A DNA stretch of 64,000 bases from Clavaria fumosa (GCA_951802425.1 OX637797.1:3596001-3660000), one strand, 5' to 3'. Positions 10,300 through 23,536 are shown, numbered from the stretch's first letter. The notes: a model not told the origin generated them from the letters alone. Made by a program: numbers and translations.

Positions 10300-13200
10300 T
10301 GACTCCGATCGTACTAAACCGATACTCGATACCCTTTCCTTTCATCATTCTCTTTCTCTTCTTGCCTCCTCTCCTTCTATTTCTTCTCTGTTCAAAGCCA
10401 TGATAGACTCTGGCACTGAACTTTGTTTCATTGATGCCAAGTTTGCTTCTCGTTTCCGTCTTCCGAGAACTCTGGTGACCCCTTGGGAGGTCGTTTTTAT
10501 TAACGGGACCACCTCTGTATGGGTTACTGAAGCGGTCTGGTTATCCATTCGGCTCTCCACCATGGATCTGATTGACGTCTTGTGTGTAATTACCAATCTT
10601 GATTCCTCTAGTGATGTGATCTTGGGAATGAATTGGCTGTTCCAAAACAACCCGCTGGTTGACTGGACTACTGGCCAGATAAAGCCCAGACCATCTACTA
10701 ATGAGGAAAAAACTCCGAAATCTGATCCAGAAGGTGCACCAGCCAGCACTCTCCATTCTGTCCCTCTGTCCACCTCTGTCCCTCTGTCTGTCTCTGCTCC
10801 GTGTGCTCCGGTTCAAATGTCATCTGCAGTGACTCTGAACCAAGCCCAGACTCTGTCTCCATCTCTGCCTCCATCTCCGTCTTTGACTCCATCTCTGACC
10901 TTTCCATCTACTCTGTCTCTCCAGGAGACACCCAAGTTTTCCTTTGTGGATGCTGCTGCATTCACCATGGCTTGTGGACTTCGCAGGTCCCAAGTCTTTG
11001 GCATGACATTGTCGAGCGAGTCTGCGCGTGTGGCCTCCGCTTCGTTCAACGTCCCTGACACCACCCCCCAGGATCTCCTCTCCGTTCCGGAGGATTACAG
11101 GGACTTTCCAGATGTCTTCAGTAAAAAGAAGGCAGACACCCTTGCTCTGCATCGACCGTATGATCTAAAAATCAACCTGCTGGATGGCCAATCCCCTCCA
11201 CCAGGTACAGTCTATTCTCTGTCACAGTCCGAACTCAGCAAACTCCACGAGTTTCTGGACGAGCACCTCTGCATCGGATTTATCCATCCGAGCCGTTCTC
11301 CGCACAGAGCACCTGTGCTCTTTGTCCGGAAGAAGAATGGAATGCTCCAATTATGCGTTGATTTCCGTGGTCTCAATAAATTGACCAAAAAAGACCATTA
11401 TCTGCTTCCACTAAATATCTTCTCGATGTTCCAGGAAAAGCCCGAATCTATACAAAACTCAACCTCTGACATGCATATAACCTGGTCCGTATCGCTGAGG
11501 GTGACGAATGGAAGACCGCATTCCGCACCTGATATGGATCCTTTGAATGGTGTGTGATGCCTTTCAGGCTCACAAATGCGCCTGCCACATTCCAGCACTT
11601 TATGAATGACATATTCTCCGACCTCCTCGACACGTTCATGGTCGTCTACTTCAACGACATCCTCATTTACTTCGAGGATCCGAAACAACACATTGAGCAC
11701 ATCCGAGAGGTACTCCAAAGGCTCCGGAAGAATGGTCTCTTCCTGAACCCAGCTAAGTGTGAATTTCACGCTGAAACCGTGGAGTATCTCGGATTTGTTT
11801 TATCTCTGTCCGGACTTTCTATGGACATGGCTAAAGTGAAAACTATACAGGATTGGCCGATTCCACAGAAGGTCAAGGATGTCCAGTCCTTCCTCAGGTT
11901 CGCCAATTTCTACCGCCGCTTCGTCCATGGCTATTCCAAGATCATCACTCCGATGAACTGCTTGATGCATAAAAACATTGAGTGGCATTGGTCTGGCAAT
12001 TGCCAGTCTGCGTTTGACTATCTGAAAACTGCATTCTCCATGGCTCCGATCCTCTCACACTTCATTCCTGGAGCTCTGCTGATAGTCGAAACGGACGCCT
12101 CGGACTATGCTGTCGCCGCAATACTCTGTATGGTTGCCTCCGATGGTGAAGTCCATCCTATCGCTTTTCATTCCCACACCCTAGGCGTCTCCGAACTGAA
12201 CTATGACACCCACGATAAGGAACTCCTCACTATATTTGAGGCGTTTACCGCTTGGAGGCACTATCTCAAAGGTTCTGAAATTCCAGTCGACATTGTTACC
12301 AACCATAAGAACCTCGAGTACTTCTCCACGGTCCACCTGCTCACCCAGCATCAAGCCAGGTGGTCGGAGTTCCTTTCCCAGTTCAATTTCATGATCCAAT
12401 TCCACCCCAGGCGCCTCGGAATGAAACCCAATGCATTGACTAGACATTGGGACGTCTATCCCAAAGAGGGGGATAGCGACTATGCCCGCGTCAATCTGCA
12501 AAACCTCCGGCCGATGTTCTCCAGCAAACAATTGATATCGTCTCTCCGAGCTTCGTCACTTTACATACCCACACTCTGCGTGTCATTTGTGATTGATGAT
12601 CATCAACTCCAAGAGGACATCTGGTCTGGACTCTTGCTTGATCCTGTGATTGTCCTGATCCTAGAAGACTTCCGCTTGAACTCCGCGGACCCTAAGTGGT
12701 CCATGGACGATGACGGACTTCTCCACGAGCGCAGACGGATTTATGTACCAGACATCAATGACCTCCGACTCCGCATTTTACGCGCGAGACATGATCACCC
12801 GCTCACCAGACATTTCAGTCAGACCAAGACTACGGCCTTGGTCTTCAGGGATTATACCTGGCCAAAACTCTGAGGGTTTGTATTGGACTTTTGCAAATCT
12901 TGCACGACTTGTGGTAGGGCAAAAGCCCCTTGGCATAAGCTGTATGGAATGCTCAAGCAGCTACCCATACCCGAGAAACCATGGAATTCCATTTCGATGG
13001 ATTTCATCAAGCAACTCCCTGAGAGCTCCAGATTTACTGCAATATTGGTGGTTGTTGATAGGTTTATGAAGCAGGGGATCTTCATCCCAATGACCGACGA
13101 AGTGAACTCTGCGGAGTTAGCCTGTCTGTTCATATTCCATGACTTCTCGAAACATGGAGTTCTGTCGCATGTCACCTCCGATCACAGCTCCGAGTTCGTG

Positions 13201-14076
13201 TCCCATTTTTTCCGCTCATTGGGTAAAGTCCTGGACATGACTTTACACTTCACCTCCGGATATCATCCAGAGGGCGACGGACAGAGGGAGCGGACTAACC
13301 AGACGTTGGAACAGTACCTCCATTGTTACTGCAATTACCAGCAAGACAACTGGTCGCAGCTCCTGCCCCTAGCGGAGTTTGCCTACAACAATGCTCCGAG
13401 CACCACCACTGGGGTTTCTCCATTCTTTGCAAACAAGGGCTATCACCCAAATATGTCAGTATTCCCCAAATGTGAAGTAACTTTGATCCATGCCCGAGAA
13501 CTCACTGTAGACTTGGATCAGCTGCACCAAGAACTCCATAACCAAATCGCTGAAGCGCAGAGTCGCTATCAGGGTCCAGCGGACAACCATCGGACTCCAG
13601 CACTGGAGTTTAAGGTCAGAAACTGAGTCTATGTTAAGGCGAAGTTTTTCCATACGACCAGACCCTCCAAAAAACTCTCCAACAAGTTCCTCGGACCTTT
13701 CGAAATCATCGGAGAGGCCGGTTTGCACTCCTTCGTACTCTGACTCCCTGACGCCATGCAAGCCATCCACCCTGTCTTCCACATTTCCATGCTGGAGCCA
13801 GTCACTCCAAATACAATTCCGAATTGTACCATCTCCCCGCCTCCTCCAGTAGAGATTGACGGAGACCTAGAGCACGAAATCTCCGAAGTGCTCGACTCCA
13901 AGATCAACAAATGCCGCACCTGCAAACTCCTATACCTGGTGCAGTGGTCTGGATACGAAGGAACCGATGAGGAAACATCCTGGCTCCCTGCTACTGAACT
14001 TGTTCATGCCTCCGAGACCGTTTCGGATTTCCACCAAGCTTATCTGAACAAGCCTGGACCTCTCAATACCCTCTAG
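10256..14076 (+). pseudogene. Pol of Ty3 chromovirus A: protease, RT, RNase H, integrase, chromodomain (decayed)
   Basis: Order of domains: aspartic protease ([12 protein letters not shown], about 10400), RT (about 11230-11800), RNase H (VETDASDYAVAAIL, about 12085; KELLTIFEAF), integrase with HHCC remnant and catalytic D/D/E (SMDFIKQLP, TSDHSSEF, RTNQTLEQYL), GPF region, and a C-terminal chromodomain (EVLDSKIN..LLYLVQWSGYEG, about 13880-14000). Stop TAG is at 14074. Defects: a frame change near 11440, TGA codons at 11467, 11530, 12871, 13624 and 13741, and an RT active site YFND instead of YxDD (11647-11658). All stops are TGA. This copy cannot make a working polyprotein. Confidence 0.9.
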
Positions 14077-14775
14077 ACCTTTCTCTGTTCACTCCGATAC
14101 CCTGAAATTTCTCTTATGCTTTTATTTACATACATTTTCCATTCTATACAACTCCATCTCTTTTCTACATTCACTCCAATACCCCGAAATTTCTCTTATG
14201 CTTCTACTTATGTACATTTTCTGTTCTATACAACTCTGTCTCTTTTCTCTGTCTTCTCCAAAAAAACAAAAAAACAAAAAATCTGTATTTCCGTCTCTCC
14301 ATCTCTCTCTGTTCCTTTCTCCGAAAACTCCGAAAACTCTGAAAAATCTCCTTTCTTCTTATTTCTTTTCTCCGAAAACTCCAAACTTTTTTTTTCTTTC
14401 TCCCAAGTCCAACTCCGAATCTCTCTTTGTCTTCTCCGTCTTGTCTTACTTTATTTTCCTTTCACTCCACTTACTTTTCACTCAAGTTCAAAGATAAAAA
14501 AACAATAAATTTATGAAAAGAAAACAATATAAAAGAAACAATAAATACAATGTAGATAATTTTTTAAATTCTTTTTAGGCGGAGGGGGGCAAGCTGGGTG
14601 ATGCTTGTAAAACTCCTTCGGGCTCCTTAAGCCCAGACTCCGCTCCAACTTCTCCCTCCTCCGCCTCTTTCTCTGCCTCCGCACCCTTCTCCACCACTTT
14701 CTCCGCCTCTGCTTCCTTCTCTGCTCCCGCCACCTCCACCACCATCTTCTCCGCCACCCCCTTCAGCACACCCAC
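14077..14775. other. 3' untranslated part of element A, truncated
   Basis: Contains an 82-bp tandem duplication (about 14090-14253), T-rich runs, then a purine tract GGCGGAGGGGGG (14579-14590) like the one at 1865 in D1. CTCCGCC words continue to about 14770, after which element-like composition stops. No 3' LTR follows, so the 3' end was lost. On the minus strand 14575-14775 is an open Glu/Ala-rich frame (AEKEAEAEKVVEKGAEAEKE), possibly a remnant of an antisense gene, but it may just be word-repeat translation. Confidence 0.55.
14090..14253 (+). repeat. 82-bp tandem duplication
   Basis: CACTCC(G/A)ATACC(C)TGAAATTTCTCTTATGCTT starts at 14090 and again at 14172. The two units differ mainly by transitions. 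Confidence 0.8.
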
Positions 14776-15319
14776 CCCCTATCCAAAAGGCCTAGCCAAT
14801 TTTGACTGATGCCCTTTTTATGGGCCCAGCCAATCGTTGGCTGAGATATAGCTTTATAGGCTTGGCCGATCAACTTGATATACCAAAATCCTGCCAGGCA
14901 TACAGGGATCCCATGGTAATGATGATACCCTTTCAAAAGGGCTGGCCAACACCCATTTTAGGAACCAGTGTAGAGGGTCTGAAGCACCCTATTCAAACAT
15001 TTCTCTCACTTACATGACAAATTAGATCAAAAAGCTGGGGATAAAGCATATGCACAAGATTAGGAAGCAAAGATCAGATGTGCTATTTGATAGACATATA
15101 AATTACAAGGTCATCTGCATCATTTGAGACTCCTTATCATCTGAGACTCCTCCATGACAACTTAACATAGTTGGGTGAGATGAAAACAAATATGCCTTCC
15201 AATAGGTCTTCAAAGGGTAGAAGCAAATGTACCAATCAAATATGCAATGGAGCCATTATAAACTAGAGTGAAATGTGGTTGTCAACTGAGTCAGGATATT
15301 CTTTGGAAAAGGATGGGCC
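14776..15319. other. Unassigned spacer
   Basis: No ORF of note. A few GGCC(T/C)AGCCAAT-like short repeats occur near 14790-14950. It lies between truncated element A and the first KDZ-locus repeat module. Confidence 0.4.
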
Positions 15320-15570
15320 TTAATATCCTTTCTGAAGAGTATTCAAATCCACTTTGAATATGTGTTCTAAAGGAGAATGTATTGTTATTGTTCAAATATT
15401 TTTGCAATGTAGAAGTTGTGCATGTGAGTCTGTTATCACACCTTGTGATTATATCATTCTGTGGCTGTGCCTGGGATCCCGGGTGTGACAGTCACACTGT
15501 GACCAACTCTGCATAAGAGTATTCAAATCCACTTTGAATATGTGTTCTAAAGAAGAGGAGAATGTATTAG
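15320..15570 (+). repeat. KDZ-locus repeat module T0 (two partial copies)
   Basis: GAGTATTCAAATCCACTTTGAATATGTG occurs at about 15336 and 15511. Between them is the palindrome-rich GTGTGACAGTCACACTGTGACC (near 15482). The same module occurs at about 33421-33535 and 33938-34060, and partly at 36185-36262. 15571-16042, downstream of it, shows no gene. Confidence 0.75.
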
Positions 15571-16548
15571 AATTGTTCAGGATGAGCCTTTGTACATAAA
15601 AATGATCCATTGTGGTCTAGAATTAAATTGAGGAAGTGATGCAAGGCAGTATATAATCTGATATTCCTTATAAAGAGACAAACCATTATAAAAGGACCCA
15701 CATATGTGGTTCAATGGGGCACACTCCACCTTCAACAATCCAGTGGGAATAATGAAGGAGGATATTATTATCAGATATTGCTTATAAAGGTATGAATCTT
15801 CTGAACAACATGATGCATCTAATAACAAGACTCAAATATGCTTTCTGATAGGCACAGGTTCTTCAATGATCTAATGCAAAGCTGACTGATTCAGGAAGTG
15901 GATCATTATCTGAAATTCCTTAGAAAGGGCCAAACTTAGGCACCACAAAAGGACAGATTGCAAAGAATTATTAGGACCTAGTGAGACATCATGCAGATTC
16001 ATATGCACTACAAATGACTGTCACCAGTGTCAAGGATGATTTTCAGTGCTTCACCCTTGGTCGCAGTACCCGCTTCTTGGCATCCATGGAGGCCCTCTCT
16101 CTAGCCCTGGTCCTATATTGCTTAGACCTCTCCTCCTCCTCTTCATCATGGTATACCCTTTTCCTCTTGGGCAGGCTGGGCCCTGCCTCCTTGTGGATCT
16201 GAACTGCCATATGAGCAACAAGGCCATGAACATCTCTATGCACACCCACATCATCCCACATCCCTTGTTCTCCTGTCCAAAATTCCATTATCTGTATTGT
16301 ATTTATGCTGGACTAGAAAATTCTCACCTGGATGTTGCCTGTCATGGTCACCTTCTAACCCATTCCCCTCAATACCATCACCCCTTCGCATATCCACCTG
16401 CTTGCTCAGACAGGATTCTTCTGCATCACTATCAGGGGGAACAGAAGCCTCAACCCTATCATCATTATCCCCATCATAGATGCACCCCGAATCACTGTCT
16501 GACTCATCTGAGCCAATGTCCTCACTATGTGCATTTCAAATGTGCATT

Positions 16549-16582
16549 GATGATGATGATGATGATGATGATAATGATGATA
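16549..16582 (+). repeat. GAT microsatellite
   Basis: About ten GAT units with one AAT interruption, lying between two acidic exons of the accessory gene. Confidence 0.9.
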
Positions 16583-16963
16583 TGAGAACACTCACTCAGT
16601 ACTGATATGGACAGGCTGGACCTCTCATTCTTTCCCCTTCTTGAGGGAGAGCCTCTTCACCTCTTTGTCAGATGACAATGATGGCTCTTGTTCAGGTTGC
16701 TGGTGATAGTTGACTAGATGCCTTGATGGCTTCCCTCTCTGGTGCTGTGGGAGAACATATTGAAACCGTAATATTTTCTGGCCCAAAGTCTGTTGGTGAT
16801 GCAGGAAATCACAGAGCCTTCTGACATCGACATATTGCATTTTTGAAGGCTTGCGAATTTGCATTCCCTCTGGAAGGTATTCATGAGGAATAAACTTGTG
16901 TAGAGCATCAGCTATCAGTTGCCAAGGGACAGCAACCTTCTTGTTTTTTGTTGTATTGCATAC

Positions 16964-19203
16964 TGTTAGGGATGGGAGTAATCCCATAGTCAGAGTGCAG
17001 AGTATCTGGTGCATAGCCTACAATCATCTACCATTGTGGCTGGTCATCAGTAGAACCTCTTGGAACACAGTTCTTTGTTCTAAGATAAGTGGTTTGGGAG
17101 AAGCATTAGCAATGGTGCTTCATTGACTAAGCACATTACCTGCCACATCCCTCTGTATTGCCTATAGGATCACTCTTATGTCACCAGAGTGATTCTGTGG
17201 TTCTAGGTAATCTCTGACAAGTCCCATTGACAGAATAATTCCTTACTCTTATTGTGAATAAGAGTAAATATGCAAACATTACAGTTGACTATGCACATCT
17301 CATTGCATAATTGCATAGGCATATGAAGGATATATTGTAAGGATGTCATGTTTGTACTTTCAGGGTTTCAGTATGTATGCCCCTCAAAGTAGAGACATTG
17401 CATGTAGCATTCTTATAGTCAAGTCATTATATCCACCTATGAGACTGTTCTATTGTACCATGTAGCATATAGGTGTATGCTTACATTTATTGTCTACATG
17501 CCTACAAAGTTTCATGGGAAAGCAACAGGAACTGGCTGAGATATTTAGAAAAGGAATTATTGTAAATATTGCACCAAAAGTGCGAACTGTTGTAGCATGC
17601 CAAGTTCCTGTTCAACTATTCTGCATATAGTATCAAACTATGGTTATATTTTATCTCTACCTATGTGCAAAGTTTCATGAGGATTGGTTGAGAACTCATG
17701 GAGTTATTCACAGTTTGGTATAACTTGTTGACAGTCAAAGTGCTGTACCTGCCTAGTTGGGACAGTCATCCAGAGTCTTAGTCATCCATCCATCCTAAAG
17801 GGGGATGAATTTCACAGGGAGACCATATCTAGAAATTATTACTTAAGCAGGAGTGCTTAGATAATTGTTTATCCCTGTTGTATCCCAAAGGGCAAAGCCC
17901 TCTAGAGCCAAAATACCTTTTAGGGATCCAGAGAGCAAGCCAGAGCGACAAAATTGCCTAATTAGGAAGGTTTAAGCGGAGTTTGAACTTTAAAATCAAA
18001 CCTTCGGTTTTGAAGACTCTTTCCAGACTGACTCAGAGGCCCACACACTGATTGGGAATACCTAATAATAGTTTTACTGTATCAGGCCAATGCACAGCCT
18101 CCTCTGAGTCACTCCAGCACAGTCTAGACTGTTTTGGATAAACCCAAATAGGGGAAATGACTCCATCTGACTCATTCTGACTCATTCTCTCAAAAACTCG
18201 AGTTGGGGAGAGGATAAAAATAGTAAATACTTATATGGCAAGAGTACATGCCTTATGCGATTATCTGAGTATTTTATTATGATTTTATATGCAATATTTG
18301 GCCATGTATCTCGAAATTACTGTATTTAGTAGATAGGCTTGAAACAATATAAATAGGCCACTGAAGGACATGTTCAGTAGCACCTACTTGACCCCAGAAA
18401 CTGCCTGATCACCTTAGTAAGCTGAAGCTAAGAGCCAGCATCACTCCATAAGGAGTTATGAATATATTTGTCCCACTGATGTCTGAATACCAGTGTGGAC
18501 AAATAACTGATTATCTCATCAATGCCTTAGGCTGGTGCGATGATTTGATTATGTAAGCGTAGCCAGGCTATAGGGCTAGTGATTGAGTATCTAGTCACGC
18601 CGAAAGCTTACGTAATGCATGTGCAACGAATATTTTCGTGCTTAGGTAATTTTACTGTGTTGTAACTGATGTTTTACTTTGTATTACAGGTATTAGATAT
18701 AAATGTTTTATATCTAAGGAAGTAATAGGAATTAGGTTAAGGTGTAAGAGAGTGAAAGGGAGATAGGATAGAGAGGGTATCAGAGATTTAATGTTGGAAG
18801 GATCTCCTATCCCATTGGAGAGATATGAATATTGTCATAGTACAGTATTCATATGAATAGACTTAAGTATTTAATAACTCATTATTGGTTGAATATTAAA
18901 GCAAGGTGTAAGAGGATGAAATAGTCGAGATGACTATGGGGATCCTTTGGTCAATTACCCTTGTTTGAGATATTGATGCTTGAGTCACTATAGAATATTT
19001 CTATTTGCTGCCCACATTAGCAATGCCTTGTAGACAATATTAAGGTTATCTTAGTATCTGTTTACAGGAAGGTGTGCAACCAGAAGCTCAATTGGGACAT
19101 TGAGCTTGCCTAGTAATAATATTTGAGGTTCCTATTAGGGTTAACTTCAGTTTTCCTTACTTAAATATTATTATTCACAGGTAGCAAACCTGGTTCCATA
19201 ACA
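16964..19203. mobile_element. 2.24-kb LTR-type insertion (solo LTR or non-autonomous), no coding
   Basis: Starts TGTTAGGG and ends CCATAACA, flanked by a 5-bp direct repeat CATAC (16959-16963 and 19204-19208). Removing it and one repeat joins the accessory-gene pieces ..FFTITYR and ..KKVAVPW. The interior is AT-rich without ORFs or internal direct repeats that I could find. TG..CA ends plus a 5-bp duplication point to an LTR retrotransposon, most simply a long solo LTR. Confidence 0.8.
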
Positions 19204-19983
19204 CATACATGTTGGAAGTAACTTGTCAGACTTGAACTATTGAGCAAAACAGACTCACGATAAGTGATAGTAAAAAATGACCGCAAAATTTCTTTGAGTT
19301 GTGCGAGTGGTAGGTTGAGTTCCAAAGGAAGAATGGGCCATCCCTCATGATCTGTTAGCAAATCCCATGGCACACTAATATCTCTTCCTTTCCTTGATAG
19401 CATCTCCTCTTCATCAACAAAAGGCTTCCTTTGTAACTCATCTGAAATCCTGTCAGTACTTCCCCAACCTTGGCTTCACATCATTTTCTCACCATTCCAT
19501 GTCTCAGCCAAATATTTATCCCACCCCTCCCACACCTCACAACCAACTTTGTGAAATTGTACCTTGAACCCACTAGTCACAGGTCCAGGGGTCTGAATCC
19601 TGGAGCATGTATACAGAGAATTAATCTGATGGACCAGTGGGCATGCAATTGAGACTCACTTTGCCTTCTTTATATTCCCTTTCTCATCTTGCCAGCCAGT
19701 CAACATAAATAATTCAACACCCATCTGCTCCATTGCAAAACAGGCAAACTTCAGGGCCTCATGCATAAATTTGTGAGAAGCCAATCTCCAAGCAACATTT
19801 CAGCCATTCTACTGGTTGAGAAAGGTAAATTAAAATACTCACTCTCTCTGCACAGGAACTGGGACAGGCTCCCTATTCCATTTCTCCACCAACCCCATGT
19901 ATTTCTGATGCTCCTCTTGTGTTAGCTCTTGACAAATCTCAGTCCTCGCATGACGATATGAGCTGAGGAACTGGACTGATCCC

Positions 19984-21479
19984 TGTCAGGACCCATTCAT
20001 TTTTCCTTTACCCAAGCCGACTCCACCAACATCTATGGCCCTCCCGACGACCCTCTACCACCTCGCGTACCCCTCTACCCACTTCCGAAACCTGCTATCT
20101 CCTTCCAGAAACCTCTCCAACCTCCCCCACGCTCACACGATACTTGCGACCACCATGCTGTACTCGCGACGCTTCCTACTACTTCACCCTACACGCATAC
20201 TTCACCCAGACCCACCAATCCTACGCGTGACACACCAATACACGTCTACTTCCACCAGCACGTGACTTGCCGCATGGCACCCCCAGCGCTACCACTACCA
20301 GCACCAATACATTACCAGCGTTATGACTGTTACTTGTGTTACCAGCGTTACCAGCGTTACCCACGTGACTACCCGCCCATAGGTCACCTGCATCACTAGT
20401 GTCACCCACGTGATTGCTCTTATGACCTCGCAACCTTAACACTCAAATGCGCCACCAACGGTCAGCTGTATGTACACTTCAAATATGTGTCCCTTCTTCT
20501 CCTCAGTCGTCTATAATTACGTTACTTCTGATCCAGGAATCCCTCCATAGTTATAGCGACGTATCTACTTATTTAACTAGGTCGCAACCTGTGATAGGTC
20601 ATCTTTGCGACCTTACCTATGCATACCTAACCCCTCGCGACCTTAGTAGAACACGCGCCTAGTCACTTTATGACTAAACATACCCCGTACTACCATAGTC
20701 TTGTCGCCTGGTGACCTCTGTACTTTCCCTTTTCCGTTATACTCTCTGTATGCACGTATATAAGTCTCGCATGTACTTCTCATACTGTAGACTTGATATT
20801 GACGCACATTGGTTTAAGCTTGAGGCTAGTACACCCTTTGAGCTTGGAACCATCACGATTGATAGGTCTTGTCTCTCTTGGTGACCACAAGATTGCCAAG
20901 ACATACTCTACTCTGTCCTAACTCACCCTCTGCGCTCCTACAATTCGCGCGATCTAAGTATTCTCTATTATTCGTCTTGGTACTGATCTTGGAACCCTAC
21001 AGGTTCACCTGTCGGTTGGCAAAGTCATCGCCTTTACCGACACATTTCTCAACACCGTCGCGACCACCGCGACCCTTCCAACATTGTCTATTTCTTTCAC
21101 CTCGTCTTTTTCCTTCTCTACGCTTCGTCAGTTGACCTCGCGACCTTCTCAGCGTTGTCACTTTCTCTCACCTCATCTATTCCTTTCTTCACACTTTGTC
21201 GGTCGACTTTGCGACCCTCTCAGCGTCACCCATTTCCCCCCTCTTCATCAATTACCTCCTTTACGCTTAGTTTACTGACTTCACGACCTTCCCAACGACG
21301 TCTTCCTCCTCTATACTTGTCTTTCTTTGCTCTTACATCTTCTCAGACGTCTTCGCGACCTTCCGGGACTGAGCATTCTCGACTGTGCTCAACAGTTGAT
21401 TGGTCTTAGCGGGTTTCCAGCACAGGTCACCAACAAGTCGATCTCCGGCACTACTATCGAGACGGGACAGGCCCTAACA
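19984..21479 (+). repeat. 5' LTR of B1
   Basis: 1496 bp, TGTCAGG..CCTAACA. TATATAAG lies at about 20757-20764, with a conserved downstream block (ATTGATGCACATTGGTTTAAG-like) and many CGCGACC words toward the 3' end. Confidence 0.95.
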
Positions 21480-21533
21480 TAATATCAAGTCTGCCCCTTG
21501 CCTCACCACTCAACACTCGGATAACACCCTATT

Positions 21534-23531
21534 ATGTCTTCCAGTCACACTCCTCCCCAACCAACCACTCATCACTTCCAGACACGTACAGGTAGCTGCA
21601 CGATCACTCCAATGATCTTGGAGACTACTCGCGAGCTGCCTACCACCATTCAAGAATGACCCATGTCCGTCATTCAATCACAGCCCGAAGAACCCGTCCA
21701 AATCGCACCTAGCCACGCCTCGTCACCATGAGAAGAGGCTGAATCGCTTGTGGAACAGCTCGGCTACCCATGCTTCGACTGCCCTCACCATTGTACCTAT
21801 CAAATTCTCAACAACACTCGCCGCCAATACGAAGCGGGAACCCTTGACGAAGAATTAGCATACCTCGTAGAGACCACAAACCTCTATGAGCCTTTGGTAC
21901 GATTGACAGACGGATTCCGTGCTAATCCACAGAACTGGTTATACGAGAGTCAGCGTCAGTATCCAGGGACTACCGACCGCGGAGTTCCGACTCCTCCTGA
22001 CCTGGATACCCCCTCACGACCTCCAAGACAGGTTCAACCCACCAGAGGACCCCGGGATATGGCCCCACTTTTCCAGGTCGTGGCTCAATCTCTTCAAAAT
22101 TTCGCGAATCCTGCCATGCCTGATGAGCGACCAGCCATTGTCTCCAGGATCCCAAGGTACACCACCCCTCGCAGTAGCTGGCCTACGTGGATGCAGCCAG
22201 CCACTACTCCGAGTAGGGTGCTCCCTCATGACCCTATAGGGACCGAAGCAACGCTTCAACCTGCCCCTTGCCTCGAGATTCCGGTCAAGCCCTTCCACAT
22301 TCCACAACCGGAAGCGCGACCAGTACCCCAGATGGAGACGCAGCCAGCATCTCGCCCTCTGTCACAGACTGAAGCCCCGCAGGTCCCTCCAGTCCCCCCT
22401 ATGCCCCCACACCCCACCGCCGTGCTTCGAGATGAGGCACCTGGAACCCACCATCACCACTACTATTACTAGGCCCCTCCCTCCGAAGGACCATCGGCCC
22501 GAGACGCCTTCGCTCGAGAATCCAAGCTTGACACCAGGTGTCCCGAACCATTCAATGGTTGTGACCAATGCAAGTGGAAACCTTTCGTCACGGAATGCCT
22601 CATGACTTTCTTCGCCAAGCCTGTAACCTTCCAAGGAGATCATGAGAGGGTTACTTTCGCCACCTCTTACCTCACAGACACTGCGCAGAGCCACTACACC
22701 TCCCTCCTTCAATTCAATGCCGAACACCTGGCTCTACATTCCTGGGAAGGGTTCATCCGTGAGTTTGGAGGGATGTTTGGAGTGGTCAACACACAGATTG
22801 AAGCTGACCAGAACCTTCACTTGTTGCAGATGGGCAAAAACGAACAGTTTTCGAACCACATCATCCATTTCGAGTCCTTCGCTTTCGAATCCAACTGGAA
22901 TTCGGCCGCCTTGCAATCAGAGCTCTACTGCTCGATGTCCACGCGTATTAAAGAGGTCATGAAAGTCATTCCGCAACCTACAACGTATCAGGAACTTTGC
23001 GATTTAGCCATGCAGATTGACCAGAGACACTGGGAATATGAGAGTGAGACTCGCCAAACTCAATTCCGCGCTAACCCTCCTGCTCCCCGTCCCCCTGTTC
23101 AACAAGGTGGAAATCGCCCCTTGGCTCAACAAGGCGGAAATCGCAACTACCAGACGACGTCGCGACCTTATCCAGCTGCTGGCAATAATCCTACAATGCC
23201 CTAACCAGCCGCAGGGAATCCCGCGACTTCACTGCGACCCGCTAATCCACCCCATCAGCCGAATCCAAATCTGCCCTACGTCCCCCTCAGCGATGAGGAA
23301 CGAGAACGTCGTCGTCAGGGAAATCTTTGTTTGAGATGTGGAAAGCCGGGACATTACAGCGTTGCATGCCCCGATCGACGATTAGCCGGACAAGCCATCT
23401 TCACGCTAGAGGAAGGAGAGGAAGAGATCCAGGAAGAGTACGAAGTTGAGGAAGAGGTAGAAGAGGATGTGGATGACCCGCATGAAGAGTTAAACGAGGA
23501 AGCGACTCAGGAGCTTCCGGGGGAACTCTGA
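21534..23531 (+). pseudogene. Gag of B1 (four premature stops)
   Basis: Starts at ATG 21534 (MSSSHTPPQPTTHHFQ), as in B2. A variable Pro-rich region is followed by the Gag core (about 22520-23050: FQGDHERVTFATSYLTDTAQ, LHSWEGFIREFGGMFGVVN). A zinc knuckle CMRC/CLRC-GKPGHYSVAC follows (about 23328-23370), then a strongly acidic tail (EEGEEEIQEEYEVEEEVEED). Premature stops are TGA 21657, TGA 21729, TAG 22470 and TAA 23202; at the first two the B2 copy reads CGA. Gag ends at TGA 23529, overlapping pol in the -1 frame. Confidence 0.9.
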
Positions 23532-23536
23532 GTCGC
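23489..23536 (+). promoter_or_regulatory. Candidate -1 ribosomal frameshift signal of B1
   Basis: G_TTA_AAC (23489-23495) sits in the gag frame right where the pol frame opens. A 6-nt spacer (GAGGAA) precedes a stem-loop 23502-23536: GCGACTCA pairs with TGAGTCGC, then GAG/CTC and TTCC/GGAA with single-base bulges, and a GGG loop. Frame, spacing and structure agree. From memory the same heptamer is the arterivirus (equine arteritis virus) slippery site. In B2 the stem is GTGACTCA/TGAGTCAC, so pairing is kept. Confidence 0.7.

Noticed and set aside
19984..21479. ORFs inside the B LTRs (for example 20869-21135)
   Set aside because: Frames follow the LTR repeat words and appear in every LTR copy with frameshifts; no domain.
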